From Vermamoeba vermiformis (lineage: Eukaryota > Tubulinea > Echinamoebida): 64,000 nucleotides of DNA. The position numbers were made by a program, and so were the translations under genes. Shown one piece after another: positions 1 through 13,300 of this stretch. The notes under the pieces were generated by a model. That model was not told where the DNA came from and made no database searches. It worked only from the letters and a program-made list of their open reading frames with translations. The first letter of the stretch is position 1; the number at the start of each line of letters is the position of its first letter. The stretch covers positions 124,001 to 188,000 of the forward strand of contig JBEWZL010000083.1 of the NCBI GenBank assembly GCA_045837725.1. The letters are read 5' to 3'.

Positions 1-512
1 TCCGAATAGCAACACTCCTAAATACACTATTGGATAATACAGGCAAGTCCTACCTATATAAGGACCATTTCTTATTTAATTTATTCGAATCTGCAATTTA
101 GATCTTTGCTCAAAGTACTTTTCTTGTGTAAATAAAGAGCAAAGCTTATTATGATCTTACGAATCGATACGAAACTAGACGAACCAAGCCAAATATCGTT
201 TGATTTTGACTATCAATTTCAAAATTTTTCTCGCGGCAAATACACGCGCCAGTACAAATAGCAATAAATATCAGCACATGATAGGACTTTTCGATAAGAT
301 ATCACGCGTAGAAGGATAAACGCGTGCTCTTTTATCGCTCATCACGAGTGCGACTATAATGTAGAGAAAATTTGTTGAAATTTTGGATCGCATTCGTGAC
401 GCAATCGCGCTACGAAAAAAATATTTATAGCGCCTAAGAAACACTCTTTATTCAATCCAAAACCAAATACTAAACCACATCACCCGAATAATAGTCAAAA
501 ACTCAATAAACA
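1..512. other. Intergenic region upstream of repeat-protein gene
   Basis: No convincing gene is seen. The stretch at about 110-140 contains TTTGCTC and GAGCAAA arms flanking an AATAAA, which looks like the 3' end of a plus-strand gene lying mostly outside the window. The remaining AT-rich part before position 513 presumably holds the promoter of the repeat-protein gene. This is inference from position only; no TATA or initiator element can be assigned firmly. Confidence 0.3.
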
Positions 513-2065
513 ATGGAATCTAAGCCCACCCAAGGTCTCGGTCAAACCGGTCTCACTGGCCAAAAGCCTCTTTTGAACCAACAACAAGGTCTGATGGGTC
601 AGCAACAACAAGGCTTGCTTGGTCAACAACAAGGTCTGATGGGTCAACAACAACCAGGCTTGATCGGCCAGCAACAAGGTCTTGGTCAACAACAAGGTCT
701 GATTGGTCAACAACAACCAGGCATGATCGGCCAGCAAGGTTTGATGGGTCAACAACAGCCTCTTCGTCTCCGGTCAATCGCAATTACCCGTCGGATTGGG
801 CCCTCACCAACAATTAATCGGCGGTCAAGGCTTGCCCACCACTCACCACTTGCCTGCTGCGCAATTCCAGACTCAGCCCATCGTTACCATCGAAAATCCC
901 GCACCCGTGGTCAATGTCCGCGCACCTCAAGCTGTCGTCAATGTTGCAAATCCCGCACCTATCGTTCACACTGAAGGCTTGCAAAAAGAGGTTAGTGCAA
1001 TACAATGCTTAATTCAATAATGCATACTATTTCGAGATTGATATGTGCGCAAAGACAAGCGCTCTTCTACAAAAATAGTGATTCATCGTTTGAAATTTCA
1101 GCAAAAACTTGACTTGTTTTGGCTATTTTTCGACTCATTCAAATGACATGCAATTACTAATGGTCGTACTATTATTACAGATCAACGTTGTTGCTCCTCC
1201 CTCACAAGTCAACATTGCCAATCCCGCACCGTTCGTCAATGTTCAAGCACAAAAAGACGTCAGTGTCATCGCTCCGCCCTCGCGCGTCAACATCGCGAAC
1301 CCTGCTCCCCTTGTCAATGTCGAGAGACAGAAGGACGTCAGCGTCATTGCCCCTGCTGCTCACGTGAACATTGCCAACCCCGCTCCTTTCGTCAGTGTCG
1401 AGAAACAGAAGGACGTCAATGTCGTCACTCCTGCTCCGCACATCAACGTGGCCAACCCTGCTCCGCTCGTTAATGTTGCAGCACCCAAGGCTGTCGATGT
1501 AGTTACGCCTGCTCCTCACATCAATGTTGCTAACCCCGCTCCCCTCGTGAACGTTGAGAGGCAGAAGGACGTCAATGTCGTCACTCCCGCACCTCTCATT
1601 AACGTCGCCAACCCTGCCCCTCTTGTCAACCTCGAGAAGCAAAAGGACGTCAACGTCATCACCCCTGCTACTCACATCAATGTTGCTAACCCCGCTCCCC
1701 TCGTCAATGTTGAGAGACAAAAGGACGTTAGTGTCATTGCCCCTGCTTCACGCATCAATGTCGCCAATCCTGCTCCTCTCGTCAACGTCAGCAAGACTCA
1801 AGACGTCAATGTCGTTGCTCCTCCTTCCCTCGTTAACGTGTCAAACCCTGCTCCTCTCGTCAGCGTTGAAAAGCAAAAGGACGTCAGCGTGCTCAACCCC
1901 GCTCCTCACGTCAACGTTGCCAGCGCTGCTCCTCACGTTAACATTCAAAACCAACCTACCACTGGCTTGTTGACTCAACAACAGACTACAACGACCACTC
2001 AACAAACTATGACTAAGGGCACTGGTTTGGGTCAACAAACTCTCCACACCACCGAACACGCTTAA
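513..2065 (+). CDS. Q-rich protein with tandem 26-residue NPAP/KDV repeats
   Basis: Two exons are visible, 513-990 and 1181-2065, split by an intron with GTTAGT donor, a TTACTAATGG branch-like site and a TTACAG acceptor. The first 80 residues are GLMGQQQ-type repeats. Exon 2 encodes about ten 26-residue repeats of the form N-[IV]-A-NPAP-x-VNV-x3-QKDV-[SN]-V-x-x-PAP-x-[IV], each built of two similar 13-residue halves with alternating hydrophobic residues, as in a beta-rich rod or solenoid. No cysteines occur in the repeats. The reading frame shifts by one base near 760-772: the Q-rich head is in one frame and the rest of exon 1 (SGQSQLPVGLGP onwards, which joins the repeats) in the next. No intron explains this. 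I do not recognise the family. A structural, wall, matrix or stress role is possible but is only a guess. Confidence 0.7.
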
Positions 2066-2160
2066 AACGGATGTCTAGTCCAAAAGAGACTTGAATATCA
2101 TTTTGTTCAAAAAAAAAGAACGCTAACCAGTTCACTTCGATACGTGCGCTGGTTGGTTGT

Positions 2161-2170
2161 TGTAAATAAA
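2161..2170 (+). terminator. Polyadenylation signal TGTAAATAAA
   Basis: TGTAAATAAA lies about 95 nt after the stop codon of the repeat-protein gene. It combines a UGUA element with AAUAAA. The same word follows the acidic nuclear protein gene (8542-8551) and, on the minus strand, the PX protein gene (24840-24849) and the TOM1-like gene (56882-56891). Near variants occur after several other genes, so it appears to be the favoured 3'-end signal here. Confidence 0.6.
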
Positions 2171-2324
2171 TAGAACATATTATTTAATTTCAAATACGAG
2201 GTTACTACGGAAAACTTTGGATCTGTTCATATGCTATTTACAAATATACGAAGTAATTATAGTACAAACGAGTACCTGTCAAGAGTATTCGCCAATGAAG
2301 ATGAGGCGTTTGAAAGAGTAGAAC

Positions 2325-2964
2325 CTATTGTACGTGACGTCGTCTGTTGCACGCTGACTTAATACCGGCGAAAGCAACATTTCTTTCCGAATAGGCTGCG
2401 TCGAAACGTTCGATTTTGCCGAGCAGCTCCTCCAAATCACTACAGATACAATAAGTCTACTTTGAAAGTGCTTGGAGGTACATACTTGCGCAATGAAGTC
2501 ACCTGGTCTTGAAGATCAACATTGGACTTTACTAGCTTATTGACTCGAGTCTCGTGTTCTTCCTTCAGCTTTTGTAACTCGATTTGATGCGCTTTGTTCT
2601 GCTGCTCTAGGTCTTGCTTCATTATGGCTATTATCTCAGCATGAACTTTGCATTGTTCTTTGTAGTCCTTGGTTCGTCTTGTTTTTTTGTTGCGCACTAG
2701 TGCTCGAGTTGATGACTGCATCGATTAGCTCTTTAAATAATATTAGAACTGAAAGTGAATTATATATGTTGGAGATTGATACTTACTTGGGTACTCCGAG
2801 TCCTCTTCAAGCACGGTAAGAAAATTGGGATCTTCAATCGAAGCTAACGAAATAGAGCCCCTCTCTAAAATATCGCGAGTAATAAGAAAGTAAGCAGCCT
2901 TGTCGTCGTTCAAAAAATGAGGGTGGCACTTGTTGGTAGCAATGAAGCGAGTTCTGTGTTGCAT
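2325..2964 (-). CDS. Small coiled-coil protein
   Basis: Three exons: 2787-2964, 2487-2748 and 2325-2439. The donors are GTAAGT and GTATGT. The protein (about 180 residues) begins MQHRTRFIATNK, has a short globular N-terminus, then a charged, heptad-like central region (for example IAIMKQDLEQQNKAHQ) and a second coiled stretch before the stop. Exon 2 shows a one-base frame break at a seven-A tract (T7 at 2682-2688 on the plus strand). The upstream part (KELIDAVINSS) is in one frame and the coiled coil in the next, and removing one base restores the coil. No domain that I can name; probably a structural or adaptor coiled coil. Confidence 0.55.
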
Positions 2965-3479
2965 CTTTTAAAATTTGACTTAGAAAAAGGCGGGAGTGAG
3001 CGAGACCCACTTTTTGTACCGGAGCTCTTTTCTGATTGGTCTAAACTTGTATTTTCTGAATTTTGGGATACAAGAAGAGCTACAAAAACTTAAGACTGTA
3101 TAAAGTCAACCCGAGAACAAATATGTGGACGAACGTAACTCAGGCGTAATTACAATAGTCTTTAAGCCATATGTATCAATTTCGATTGGTTTCAATTTTG
3201 GCGTAGAATGACCAGGAGTAAGATAAGTTTGTAAGCAGATTCAACTTCTTGTTTGCAGATGCGATCCGAACTTAATTATCTGAAATATGCCATAAATTAA
3301 GCTAGTGCTTCTCAAGTTAAATTACCCATTGAATTTAAATACTAGAAATTGTTTTGGACCTACCTCGTCGTCCAGAAATTCAATTTCAAACCCGATCTGA
3401 ACCGAAATCATAATAACAAAAGATAATTGTGCCGTTAGAATAGGCAAATTCGCTATTTTTAGTTCGCTAGACGCATAAT
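2965..3479. other. Intergenic, no gene seen
   Basis: AT-rich stretch of about 515 nt between the start of the coiled-coil gene and the 3' end of the thioesterase gene, both on the minus strand. It should contain the coiled-coil gene promoter and the thioesterase 3' UTR. No open frame, tRNA-like fold or repeat was found. Confidence 0.4.
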
Positions 3480-5201
3480 TTACAAATAGAACTTCGCCAA
3501 CTTGCTGCCTATCTCTTTAGCCACTTGTTTTCCGAATTCATATCGTCGCTTGCCCTCAAGATACTTCATAGCCTCTTCGTAAGTATTAGGCACGACTTTA
3601 TCGACAATGCCATCGGGACATGTGAACGTGAAGTGGAACGTCGTTGTAACATCGCGAGTGTTTTCACGGGGGTTCAAAACTTCAGCTACGACCTGTTGGT
3701 TGCACGTGTCACAAAGTGTTGAATATGATGATATGTATTCAGTACCTTAATGCCCAGGGCATGGCTCGTCGAGTAGATGACTTCGCTGTTGAAAATGAGC
3801 ATTGAACCGATTTCAACGCCTTTGTGGAACGAGACCGAATCGAGCGCCAAGAACCACGGTCGAACTCCGCAGTGAATGTGCGCACTCGTCCAGGCTTAGT
3901 AACGCGTCAGTAAGGCACTGTTATGTCCATTATAGCTGCTGTCAGTCCTTACCAAGCTCAGCTGCTTTCCGCATTAAATAACCTCCAAAAATCATATTTT
4001 TCATGTTGCGTTCTTGTGGCTGACAAACTACGACCTATTCATATGTCAGTGATGGTCCTATTATCATCAGATATGCACTTACAGATTGTAATTTAGTCTC
4101 AGACATCAATATCAATCGCTCAGCAGGTGTGTCTTCCGGTGCTAATGGCCGATAATTGTTGTGCTTGAACTTTTGCAAAAATTCTTGTTGTTTCGCGCGA
4201 AACACTCTCAATTCTTCCGCATTCATTTTCTTGGGCTGATTCTTTTGCATGTTGACGAATATTTCGTGAATAATCAGCCGTTCATCTTCTGTCGGGGGCT
4301 GCACTGCCAACGATTTTTTCGCTTGTTCGGCACGTCGTTGTTTGTTCACTGAACGGATACTTTAGAGATCACGCAATGACACTTTTGACATTTTGACACG
4401 TACATTCACCAATGGCAAACAACCTCTTCTCGTGCTCGGTTGTGGGCAACAATTTGTTCACCGCAGCTGCCTTGCCATTGCAAGTAGCAACCTATTAAAA
4501 TTAATAACGTGTATAATATGAATGTATTATCGTACCATAGTGAATGTTGCGAGTATCAGTGGGTCCCACTTGTTGACACCGAGCGGATCTTTAGCTTGAA
4601 CTTCAATGCGCACTTCCATGGAACTACGACCTACGTATGAGACACATCCTGTCGATGCATAATTAACTACTGTTTGACATATAATTAGGTGCACTGACCT
4701 TGCATCTTAATGTCCCTGTCAGCGTGCAGCTTGTTCAGCAAGTCAATGCGGTCCACACTCGCTGTCACAATGGTCAGCGGTCGTGTCAATGGATTGTTGT
4801 CTTCTGCGTGCAAATAAGCTGCAATATATTAGCCGTTAGTATATTGTTAGTGAAAGTACAGACCATTCTAGCGTACCAATGTTTCCAGCACATGCATCCA
4901 GATCCTCCAACAGCCGCTCAAATCGTACGTTGCCGTAAAAGTTGATGTACTGTTCTCTTAATGCTAAGTCGGTTCCTAAAGGCAATATAACTTCCACGTG
5001 TGAATCTGAAGGTTTCTTGTCTAATAAAAATGCTGGCAGCTCGCTGTCCATTTTGGTCGCATCCAAGCCTTGTTCTTGCAATTTTTTCAACTGTTCTTCT
5101 TCTGATCGCAATCGCTTCTCCCATAATTGCGTAGTTATGCTCGTACGAGAGGAGTGTGCTGAAATTGAACCGTTACTGAATGAAATCTTTTGTTTTGACA
5201 T
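3480..5201 (-). CDS. ACOT9: Acyl-CoA thioesterase, ACOT9-like double hotdog
   Basis: Multi-exon gene starting MSKQKISFSNGS. It encodes the ACOT9/ACOT10 layout of two hotdog domains. The first domain begins near YINFYGNVRFERLLEDLDA and continues through LTIVTASVDRIDLLNKLH. A charged linker (NKQRRAEQAKKSL) follows. The second domain has the family motif ERNMKNMIFGGYLMRKAAEL and a strand pair ending in HALGIKV. The enzyme should hydrolyse acyl-CoA to fatty acid and CoA; animal ACOT9 is mitochondrial, but no clear presequence is seen here. Seven or so exons are joined by short GTACGT/GTAAGT introns. The length (about 430 residues) matches the family. Confidence 0.85.
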
Positions 5202-5289
5202 TTGTAATTTTTAAATAATTATATCGTATTAAATCCAACCCATTCAAAGGGTGACAAATCGAATCGTCGTTAAAGAATTAAATTACAAT

Positions 5290-5512
5290 TTAATAAAAAT
5301 ATTTAATAAATTCTGCATTTTTTTGAGCTGTGGCAGTGAGCGGAATCAACCTTACTTGCATATTTGTGCTGCACATATTCTCTATTTTGAATTTTATTTT
5401 GATTTGTCTTCAGGATCGTGGATGGAGTGCTCAAAGAGGCAGCGACCGTTCGCTTAACCGTGGAGCCATTGAGACCTCTCTTGGCAATACACCGCAGAGT
5501 GTTGTTCAACAT
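5290..5512 (-). CDS. Small basic protein, possibly mitochondrial
   Basis: Open frame starting MLNNTLRCIAKRGLNG. The first 30 residues are rich in R, K, S and T, lack acidic residues and resemble a mitochondrial presequence. A GTAAGG donor followed by a CACAG acceptor would remove only 28 nt and give the ending YATQKNAEFIKYFY; without it the frame ends a few residues later. The gene is head-to-head with the next small gene at 5609, sharing a promoter of about 95 nt. No family recognised. The short intron, if real, is unusually small for this window. Confidence 0.35.
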
Positions 5513-5608
5513 ACTTGGGATGAATAATTGCTAGTTGAATAATTCATTCAAATTGAATTTCAACTCAAATACCTCACACATTACTGTAATTCACCTGACA
5601 ACAACAAA

Positions 5609-5886
5609 ATGTCGAAAAGTAAGTACCATAAAATTACGTATAATTGTTAGCAGCCAGATGACTAATAGATCCAGTGTATAATAAAACGAGTGGAAAATAC
5701 GGGTTCTACTTGCGCGAACCACGAAAAAAAGAGCTGCCTAAAGAAGATATGGAAGAAAAAGATACTGGAAAGCCAGAAGGCTCGACAACTAATAATAACT
5801 CTGCAAAATCCGAAAAGAAAAACAAATACCAACAAAATCAACCGCCCAATGCGAACTCAAACACTGAATTTAATTACATATCGTAG
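5609..5886 (+). CDS. Small hydrophilic protein of unknown function
   Basis: Exon 1 holds only MSK plus one base (5609-5618), then a GTAAGT intron; exon 2 runs from 5669 to the stop. The product has about 76 residues: a possibly folded start (NPVYNKTSGKYGFYLREPR) followed by a lysine-, glutamate- and asparagine-rich tail that is likely disordered. It is transcribed away from the gene at 5512, so the two probably share a bidirectional promoter. I do not recognise a family. Confidence 0.5.
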
Positions 5887-6173
5887 TCCTAGACAATCTT
5901 ATTGATATTGTAATAATTATGGTGCGAGCTGGAGACGCAGCAGGATCCTTCAACACGTTGAATCACTGGTAACCAGTGCACGTCAAGATGAATTATCTAA
6001 TGAACAATAAACCTTCAGATATCCGTAGTAACATTCAACAATTCCTGTACAGCATCCGCTCGTAAGCAGAACGCAAAGTGGTTCAACTCATACCCTAATA
6101 GCAATGACCAAAGTTTAAATCCCATCAATTGCGGCACAGAGGCTTCAATCACATTACGAGAAGTAATTAGAGT

Positions 6174-7615
<1,442 letters not shown>

Positions 7616-7902
7616 TATGAATTAATTTTAATCTGTGCGCTGTGCTGTTGAAATGCGGTTGCAAGAACAAAATGTCAAATTTTCATGAAGGAAAGCAGTT
7701 GTTTCCGCCGCACTTGAACAACCACAACAATGCGCAATAGTAATTAGGTAAATATAATTATTAAATTTCAACGCATACATAATATTCCTATGCGGATCGC
7801 CCAAAATTTCTTAGTTTGAAGCACTTTGCTAATTCAAAAATTATGGCCTATTTTACAATAATAATTAACTAATAATTATAATATTTTTAGGAAAATTTCA
7901 CA

Positions 7903-8535
7903 ATGAAAAAGCTTTTTGACATCGACGAATACGACAAGCAAGTAATTCAGGATCACATCCGCTTCTTGCGCGCCAAGAAACAAGTTGAAGACTTCAAAAA
8001 ACATCAAATGAGGACACTTGATCAATTAAAGGATAATATTGGCAATGACAATCAGCTATTGTGCAGTCATGATCCAAGTAACCTGCGAAATGGCTTTGCA
8101 TCTTTATTTCAAAATCAAGCGATTCCAGAACGAGATAAAGAATATATTGTGGAACAAATTGTTAAAAGAGATCAAGGAGATAACTATTTAATGAAAAGGA
8201 AGCGAGATCATTTTGAAGATTCACCGGGGTTCAAACCAGATGCATCCCAAATGGATATTGACGAAGAAGATCAACAGCTGTATAGTGAAATTAATGTAAA
8301 TAATGAGGAGGATAAGCATATTGATGAATATGTGCCGAACAAACGGAGGAAACTGGCTGATACTAGCGATGTAAATAATGGCGTAACTGTAGATAATAGA
8401 AATACTTTAGGCACTTTCAACAATCAGCCTGACAATAATGAACATAATGGTATCGATGCAAATCAAAAGAAACGAAAAGCAATCGAAATGGATATTGAAA
8501 ATGAGGTAGAGACCAAACGGCGAAGGATTGATTAA
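7903..8535 (+). CDS. Acidic nuclear protein, unknown
   Basis: Single coding exon of 210 codons starting MKKLFDIDEYDKQ. A TTTTTAG acceptor just before the ATG, with a GGTAAATA donor near 7748, suggests an intron in the 5' leader. The first 60 residues look helical (HIRFLRAKKQVEDFKKHQ). The rest is acidic and asparagine-rich with three basic clusters (NKRRK, KKRK, TKRRR) that resemble nuclear localisation signals. It ends with a TGTAAATAAA signal at 8542. No family recognised; a chromatin or RNA-processing factor is possible. Confidence 0.6.
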   Translation: MKKLFDIDEYDKQVIQDHIRFLRAKKQVEDFKKHQMRTLDQLKDNIGNDNQLLCSHDPSNLRNGFASLFQNQAIPERDKEYIVEQIVKRDQGDNYLMKRKRDHFEDSPGFKPDASQMDIDEEDQQLYSEINVNNEEDKHIDEYVPNKRRKLADTSDVNNGVTVDNRNTLGTFNNQPDNNEHNGIDANQKKRKAIEMDIENEVETKRRRID

Positions 8536-8677
8536 ATTTCTTGTAAATAAACGTGCTTATTATTAGCCATCATGCAGATATCCAAAAACTACATCGAGTA
8601 TTTATTTACATTACAAAAATTCAAATCAAAACTTGACGGGAAACTGAGCTCTGATGACTCGTGACCACTAAAACAGT

Positions 8678-10079
8678 CTAATGACGGAATCCCACATGAT
8701 TCTTGCTTACTAAGAAGTAGCCAAGGACCTTGACCCACAGCAAGCCCATCACAAACACGGCGAATATGACCGCTAAAGGACGTACAATCTTCTCGCCTTC
8801 AAACGCGAATTTGTTGCGCGGCGCATCCTAATTAACCACACGATTAGAAGTCATAAAAATAGTGCCCCTGTTCGATACATACTCGTTCGATTGCTTGTTC
8901 GTGACGTACTTCAGCCATGACACGTGTCAACTCGGATAGCTCATCTTGTTGTTCCTATATGCTTGATTAGGCACATGCACTCTATATAAGTATTGCTTAC
9001 CTTGACGCGCTTAGCCAACATGGACAAGTGCAGCTCAGTGTTGTCGCGGAGATGTTTGCCAATGTCTTTGCGGTACACCTATCCCTCTGATTAGCGAATG
9101 ACGGCTTATACATATGAAGTATCCATACCAAAGCTAGACAGCCGCTGTGCGAGAACGGACAAGGCACCGCAGCGAACTCGCATTCGTCATCGAGGTGGAT
9201 CTGCAACTCTTTTCTTCGTAATTCGAGACCACAGCCGTCATTAGGGCAAGTAAAGGGTCTCATCAGGCAATTTTCAACATGCTCCTGTTGATTATTAAGT
9301 ACAAACCCTTCGTGTCTTATTATATCGTGGTTACGCACTTCATAAGCACAATTGAACACTTTGTGATCTGGATCGTACGGACAAATTCGTTGTAACCAGG
9401 GGCAATCTTCTTGTTCGTGCTTTGGCATATCCTATTAAGACTGAAATGAGAATCAAGACAGACTGCCATTCATATTTAATCAAGCAGCCTAATTTTAGAA
9501 AATTTTTGGTGGATCGTGACCACAAGATTTTCCGAATAGTGTCGTAAAATTTGATCGTCGCATAGCCAATCAAAATCAACACAATACCTTTCTAAACGAT
9601 ATGTATGTGCACAGATCACTATTTGCACAAGCCACCTTTACAAACTCGCAATCATTAGCTAGATGCGCTTCAATTTCAGCATCAGTTCCGCGGAAGTCGC
9701 ATTCCCCTTCACTGCATCGTCTCTTTAGTGGCATGTTTTTCAGTAAACGCTAAATTTCCTATGATTAGCCTTGGATCAGATCAAGATCTCGTTTGGAACT
9801 TGCCATCAGAGGGATATTGGGGCGGACTTCTTGAACGGTAAAGCACTTGGGGCATTCTTTAGGTGCTGCCATGTAGCAATTCCAGCAGTAAATCGTACTG
9901 CAGCACAAAGTCTCAAGCGGATTGCGCGGCACCTGTGGATTCAAAATTAATGAACCAGAAACTAAGAACAACGGCGTGCATACCTCTTTGCAAACAGCGC
10001 AAGATATCTCATCCAGCCACTTTTTAGTCGGAGCGGAACTCTCTAACAAAGAAGAATCGAGGGAATTTGAAAAGTCCAT
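8678..10079 (-). CDS. RING/TRAF-type zinc-finger protein with C-terminal membrane anchor
   Basis: Starts MDFSNSLDSSLLESS. An N-terminal RING-like module (CAVCKEVC, then CCSTIYCWNC and CPKC) is followed by several TRAF-type/SIAH-like zinc fingers with C-x-W-x-RICPYD, FTCPNDGCG and VPCPFSHSGC patterns. A helical stretch (EQQDELSELTRVMAEV) follows, then a hydrophobic segment of about 25 residues (PLAVIFAVFVMGLLWVKVLG) ending in a short polar tail. This predicts a tail-anchored membrane protein with a cytosolic ligase-like head. Dictyostelids have many TRAF-like proteins, but they normally end in a MATH domain, which is absent here. About seven exons. Confidence 0.75.
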
Positions 10080-10360
10080 TTAATCGTGCTGAGTTGCGTT
10101 GCTCTCAGTATTGGATAAACAAATACTGATGTCATCATCAAACAGGACCAATTGTAAAATCGGGCTGAAACTGCAATGGTTTTTCTATGGAAATTTGAAG
10201 CTTTTCGAGCTTGTCGTCAGATCAATTTCCATTCGTTACACTAGTAAGCAAGCGAGTAAGATTGGTGGGAAAAAGACTTTATGTGGTCCTTCTATCCAAC
10301 CACTATATCTACAAATTTACAAATGATACATACTCTACAAGCAGAGCAGTCAAATCCAGC

Positions 10361-13300
10361 TTAGTAACCTTGAGCAACCAACCATTTGGAAGTCTCGTCT
10401 CGAGCTCGAGACAAGAAACCAGCGTGACTGCGAATGGTTTCAACAGTTTGCTTGATGGTACGCTCAATGCCGGTTTGATCCTTGTCTGCGAAGAACTTTT
10501 CAACTTCTTCAGCGCGCTCCACAGTGGTGAAGTCAGCGGCAGCGAAGGAGATGATGCGGTTCAACAAGAACTGAGTGTTGCCGAACTTCTTCTTGAGGTC
10601 GCTCCAAGAGTTGCGAACAAAGTCCCAGCAGATCTCACGACCAGCAGCAGTCGAAGCAACGCCCATAATAGGCACGTAGAAGTCTTGGTCGCGCACTTTG
10701 CCGCTGCTCATGGCGTACTCGATGGTCTTCTTCAACAACTCGGGCTTCTTGGTCAAGGAAATCGAACGCAAGGTACGGATCTTGTCTTCAGGAGTGCTGG
10801 CATTCTCGTACAACTTGACCATAGTGTCGTACTCGGCTTGATCTCCGTTGCGCATGACAATCTTGAGAACGACGTCACGCAAGTCAGCAGCCAATGAAGA
10901 CTCGTCCTTCACGTAAGCTTCGAAGCGTTTCTTGGCCTCGGCAGCGACTTCCTCATCAGTAGCGAGGTTGTTGATGACGACAGCGCGGAGCAACTTGTTG
11001 AGGTCGTTTTCGCCTTGAACTGAGTCCCAGCCCAACTTCTTGTAGACAGGCTTGAACAATTGGGCAACGAACTTCTGGATGCGAGGATAGGACTCCTCGG
11101 CGGAGAAGATGGTTTGAACTTCAGCGAGATTGGCGCTCAAGTCGGCCCAGACGGGGTACTTCTCTTCGTTTTGGTATTGTTGAGCGAGGGCAAGAGCCTA
11201 CAAAGATGAGATTAGGACTTGATTTAAAGGACACATGCGAGAAAAATTTGAAGTGAAATGAATTGAATCAGAATAATATGATTCCGGTTAGCTTTTCTTC
11301 TTCAGGCGTCGGAAGAGGGAGCTTGTTATCATCAGTTCAATTCGATGGAACATGCAACCTCGTGACATTTTCTCGCGATACTTACTTGAGACAAGGGAAT
11401 GAGACCAGCCTTGGCAAGAGCGAAAGCGTCGTTTTGCAAGCCCAAACGATCAACAGCGCTGAGCTCGGTGACGTGCTTGGCAAGTTGTTGAGCCAACTCA
11501 GCAGAGTATTGAACGCGATAGACACCACTTTGACCACTGTTGAACTTGACGAAGGGAGCACTTCCAGCTTCGGCGATTTCAAACTCGTGGCTCTTGGCTG
11601 AACAACAAATGATTAATTCAGGGCTCACCACAAGGAAAGGATAGAAAATAAGAAAGAGAATAGAATCTATTCTCCCTTGGGTAACAAGCTTTGTCATGTG
11701 GAGGTCAAAGCCCCTTGGGGGGAGAAATAAAAAGAGAATATTGCACCGGGTTAGTCAAGAGTCATATTGCACATGTGCATGACCCCCGTACTTTGGCAGT
11801 GCGTTGTATGTAACGAACAACTTACTATTGAAAGTGATGGGGTGAACCTTGCCGTTGACGTTCACAGCCAAGTTGATCCACCACAAGGCAGTGTCGTCTT
11901 CAGCGGAGGCAGGACCGGAGTTCAAGAAGCGCTTTTGGGTGGCACGGAACTTGCCATTGCCCAAGCTCTCGACTTGAACAACAGGGTAACCGATGCAAGT
12001 AGTCCAGTTGGCCATCATTTCAGGCACTGGGTGGTTGCTGGCCTCGGCGAACGCACGCCACAAATCAACAGTGGTAGCATTGCCGAATTGGTGGCGCTTC
12101 AGATAGATGTTCAAACCCTTGCGGAAGTTGGCATCACCAATGAAGTCAGCAATGGTGCGGATAACAGCGGCACCTATTCAGTAAGTGTTAGAACTTGATT
12201 AAAGAAAAAGATTTTAGAAAAAACAAAATTGATTGAGCTTTGTATCAGAATTTAGGTGGTCCACAGTAATCATCGGACAGGAATAACTGGCAAAATAAGA
12301 ATCATCATAGAAAGCTTGAGGAATGTCGCAAATAGTGCACTAAACAATACTCACCCTTGTTGTAAGAGATGGCGTCGAAGATCTCATCGATGTCGTGCGA
12401 GTTCTTGACTTCAACTTCAATAGGATGAGAGCTCTTCAAACCGTCGAGGTTCAAGGCGCTGAAGGTGTAGCCGGATACGAAGCGAGTCCAGACATCCCAC
12501 TCAGGGAAAAGGTGGTCGATGGCTTGGTTGCCGACCCATGTGGCGAAACCTTCGTTCAACCTAAACAAAAACATTGAGATTGAGTTACGTGATTTGTTAA
12601 AGCAGGTAGATAAAGTTGATTATGGTCAGAACTTGATCGTAATTGAAACACTCATAGGCGTCATGTCAAATATGAGTTCATCATGTGAAAATCAATCAAA
12701 TGATGTGCGACTTGGCAAGTCGAGTATGAAACTTACCACAACTCTTTCCACCAGTCCATGGTTACCAAGTTGCCGAACCATTGATGAGCCAATTCGTGAG
12801 CGACAACATAAGCAACTCTGAAGCGCATGTTGATGCTCGACTTCTCGTCAGCCATCAAGGCAGCTTCACGGTAAGTGATCAGACCCCAGTTCTCCATGGC
12901 GCCGGCAGCAAAGTCGGGAATGGCAACCATGTCTTGTTTGGGCAGAGGGTAGGGGACACCATAGTAGTCCTCAAAGTATGAAAGGACCTTGGCTAGAAAA
13001 GCAGATCGTGAGTTCAAGGATCTAGCAGCAGAAGCAACTAATACTTACTTCCTACATCAAGAGCGAAGAGACCTTGATCGGATTTGCCCTTGCCGGTGAA
13101 GACGCGCATAGTGACACCCTTTAAAGGAAAAGTTAGATCGCGATCTACATCAGTCGATGAGGGATTCGAACTTACTCGGCTAGTCTTGCTCTCAACAAAA
13201 TCAAACTCGCCGACAACGAAGGCCAGCAAGTAAGTAGACATGATCGGGGTGACATCAAAGCGAACAGTTTTGGTCTTGGCAGCGGCATCGTGCGACTCCT

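Noticed and set aside
10211-10897. 228-codon open frame on the plus strand
   Set aside because: It is the antisense of a well-supported M1 aminopeptidase exon; the strong codon bias of that exon keeps the opposite frame open.
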